This document shows positions 22,602-22,767 of a stretch of DNA of 22,767 nucleotides, piece by piece. This stretch comes from CG2-30-36-16 sp964372115 (GTDB lineage Bacteria > Bacteroidota > Ignavibacteria > Ignavibacteriales > Ignavibacteriaceae), in the NCBI GenBank assembly GCA_964372115.1, contig CAYJPN010000052.1:1-22767 (forward strand), given 5' to 3'. Position 1 is the stretch's first letter. Each line of letters opens with the position of its first letter. The translations under genes and the position numbers were made by a program. A model generated the notes under the pieces. It did not search any database and was not told where the DNA came from. It worked only from the letters and a program-made list of their open reading frames with translations.

Positions 22602-22767
22602 AGCGTGTTTTCCGTCAGAGACGGACATGTTTTTAAAACACAACACCGTAATTAATTTTATTTTTGGAATACATCCCGCTTCAAGCAGGGAAAAATTTCC
22701 TTCTACTTTTTACATGTGTAAAAAGGAAGGTTTATTTTTGTTCTTTCGGGGTAATTACATCCTGTAA
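22518..22767. other. Non-coding right edge with repeat copy B
   Basis: No gene is supported. Apart from the promoter region of the mutase-like gene, it is filled by the right arm of the inverted repeat and by dispersed repeat copy B, which runs to the end of the window. Confidence 0.6.
22612..22767. repeat. Dispersed intergenic repeat, copy B (reaches window end)
   Basis: It is the partner of 21692-21835, with the same order of conserved blocks and a similar hairpin: CTTTTTACA (22706-22714) / TGTAAAAAG (22717-22725) with a two-base loop, extended by CCTT/AAGG across a small bulge. A second nested dyad is CCGTC/GACGG (22612-22624) enclosed by GTGTTTT/AAAACAC. The end of the shared block coincides with the window edge, so the true right boundary is unknown. 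Confidence 0.75.

Overview
The window is AT-rich and comes from a bacterium of the Fibrobacteres-Chlorobi-Bacteroidetes group, most likely Ignavibacteria or a close relative. The strongest sign is three exported proteins ending in a type IX secretion (T9SS) sorting domain whose first motif is N-Y-P-N-P-F-N-P, a form typical of Ignavibacteria/Chlorobi-type genomes. No rRNA, tRNA, CRISPR array or complete transposase gene was seen. The taxonomic call rests on protein motifs recalled from memory, not on a search.

Layout. Positions 1-1245 are mostly non-coding and rich in palindromes around one small membrane protein gene (DUF486 type). Positions 1246-5029 hold two minus-strand T9SS cargo genes: an M1 zinc aminopeptidase and a beta-rich protein of unknown role. 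They are separated by a cluster of hairpins that looks like a REP/MITE-type element. Positions 5227-12380 are a compact minus-strand signalling operon: a membrane phosphatase with a GAF domain, a STAS anti-sigma-factor antagonist, an RsbW/SpoIIAB-type serine kinase, a cytosolic double-GAF phosphatase and a PDZ plus multi-TM plus GAF phosphatase. A third large T9SS cargo gene (12632-15013, minus) lies upstream.

The plus-strand part holds a large Rossmann-fold protein (15309-17009), then a LeuT-like sodium:amino-acid symporter (17235-19082) followed by a 38-residue single-helix protein (19097-19213), which is probably its small subunit. From 19361 to the right edge are four small minus-strand genes separated by repeat-rich DNA: a 2H-phosphoesterase-like protein with an altered second motif, a DUF1697 protein, an exported SIMPL-domain protein and a hydroxylaminobenzene-mutase-like membrane protein. 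This part has the look of accessory DNA. It contains a 124-bp MITE-like element with 7-bp flanking direct repeats, a dispersed repeat of about 145-155 bp in two copies, and a 10-bp inverted repeat bracketing the mutase-like gene.

How the genes work together. The central operon is a partner-switching module. The kinase would phosphorylate the STAS protein at Ser58 and three different PP2C-type phosphatases would dephosphorylate it, each listening to a different input (membrane/GAF, cytosolic GAF-GAF, extracytoplasmic PDZ/membrane/GAF). No sigma factor or other output target is encoded in the window, so the output is unknown. This three-input, one-switch arrangement is the most interesting coding system here; the repeat structures at 3307-3458, 20024-20161 and 21692-22767 are the most interesting non-coding ones.
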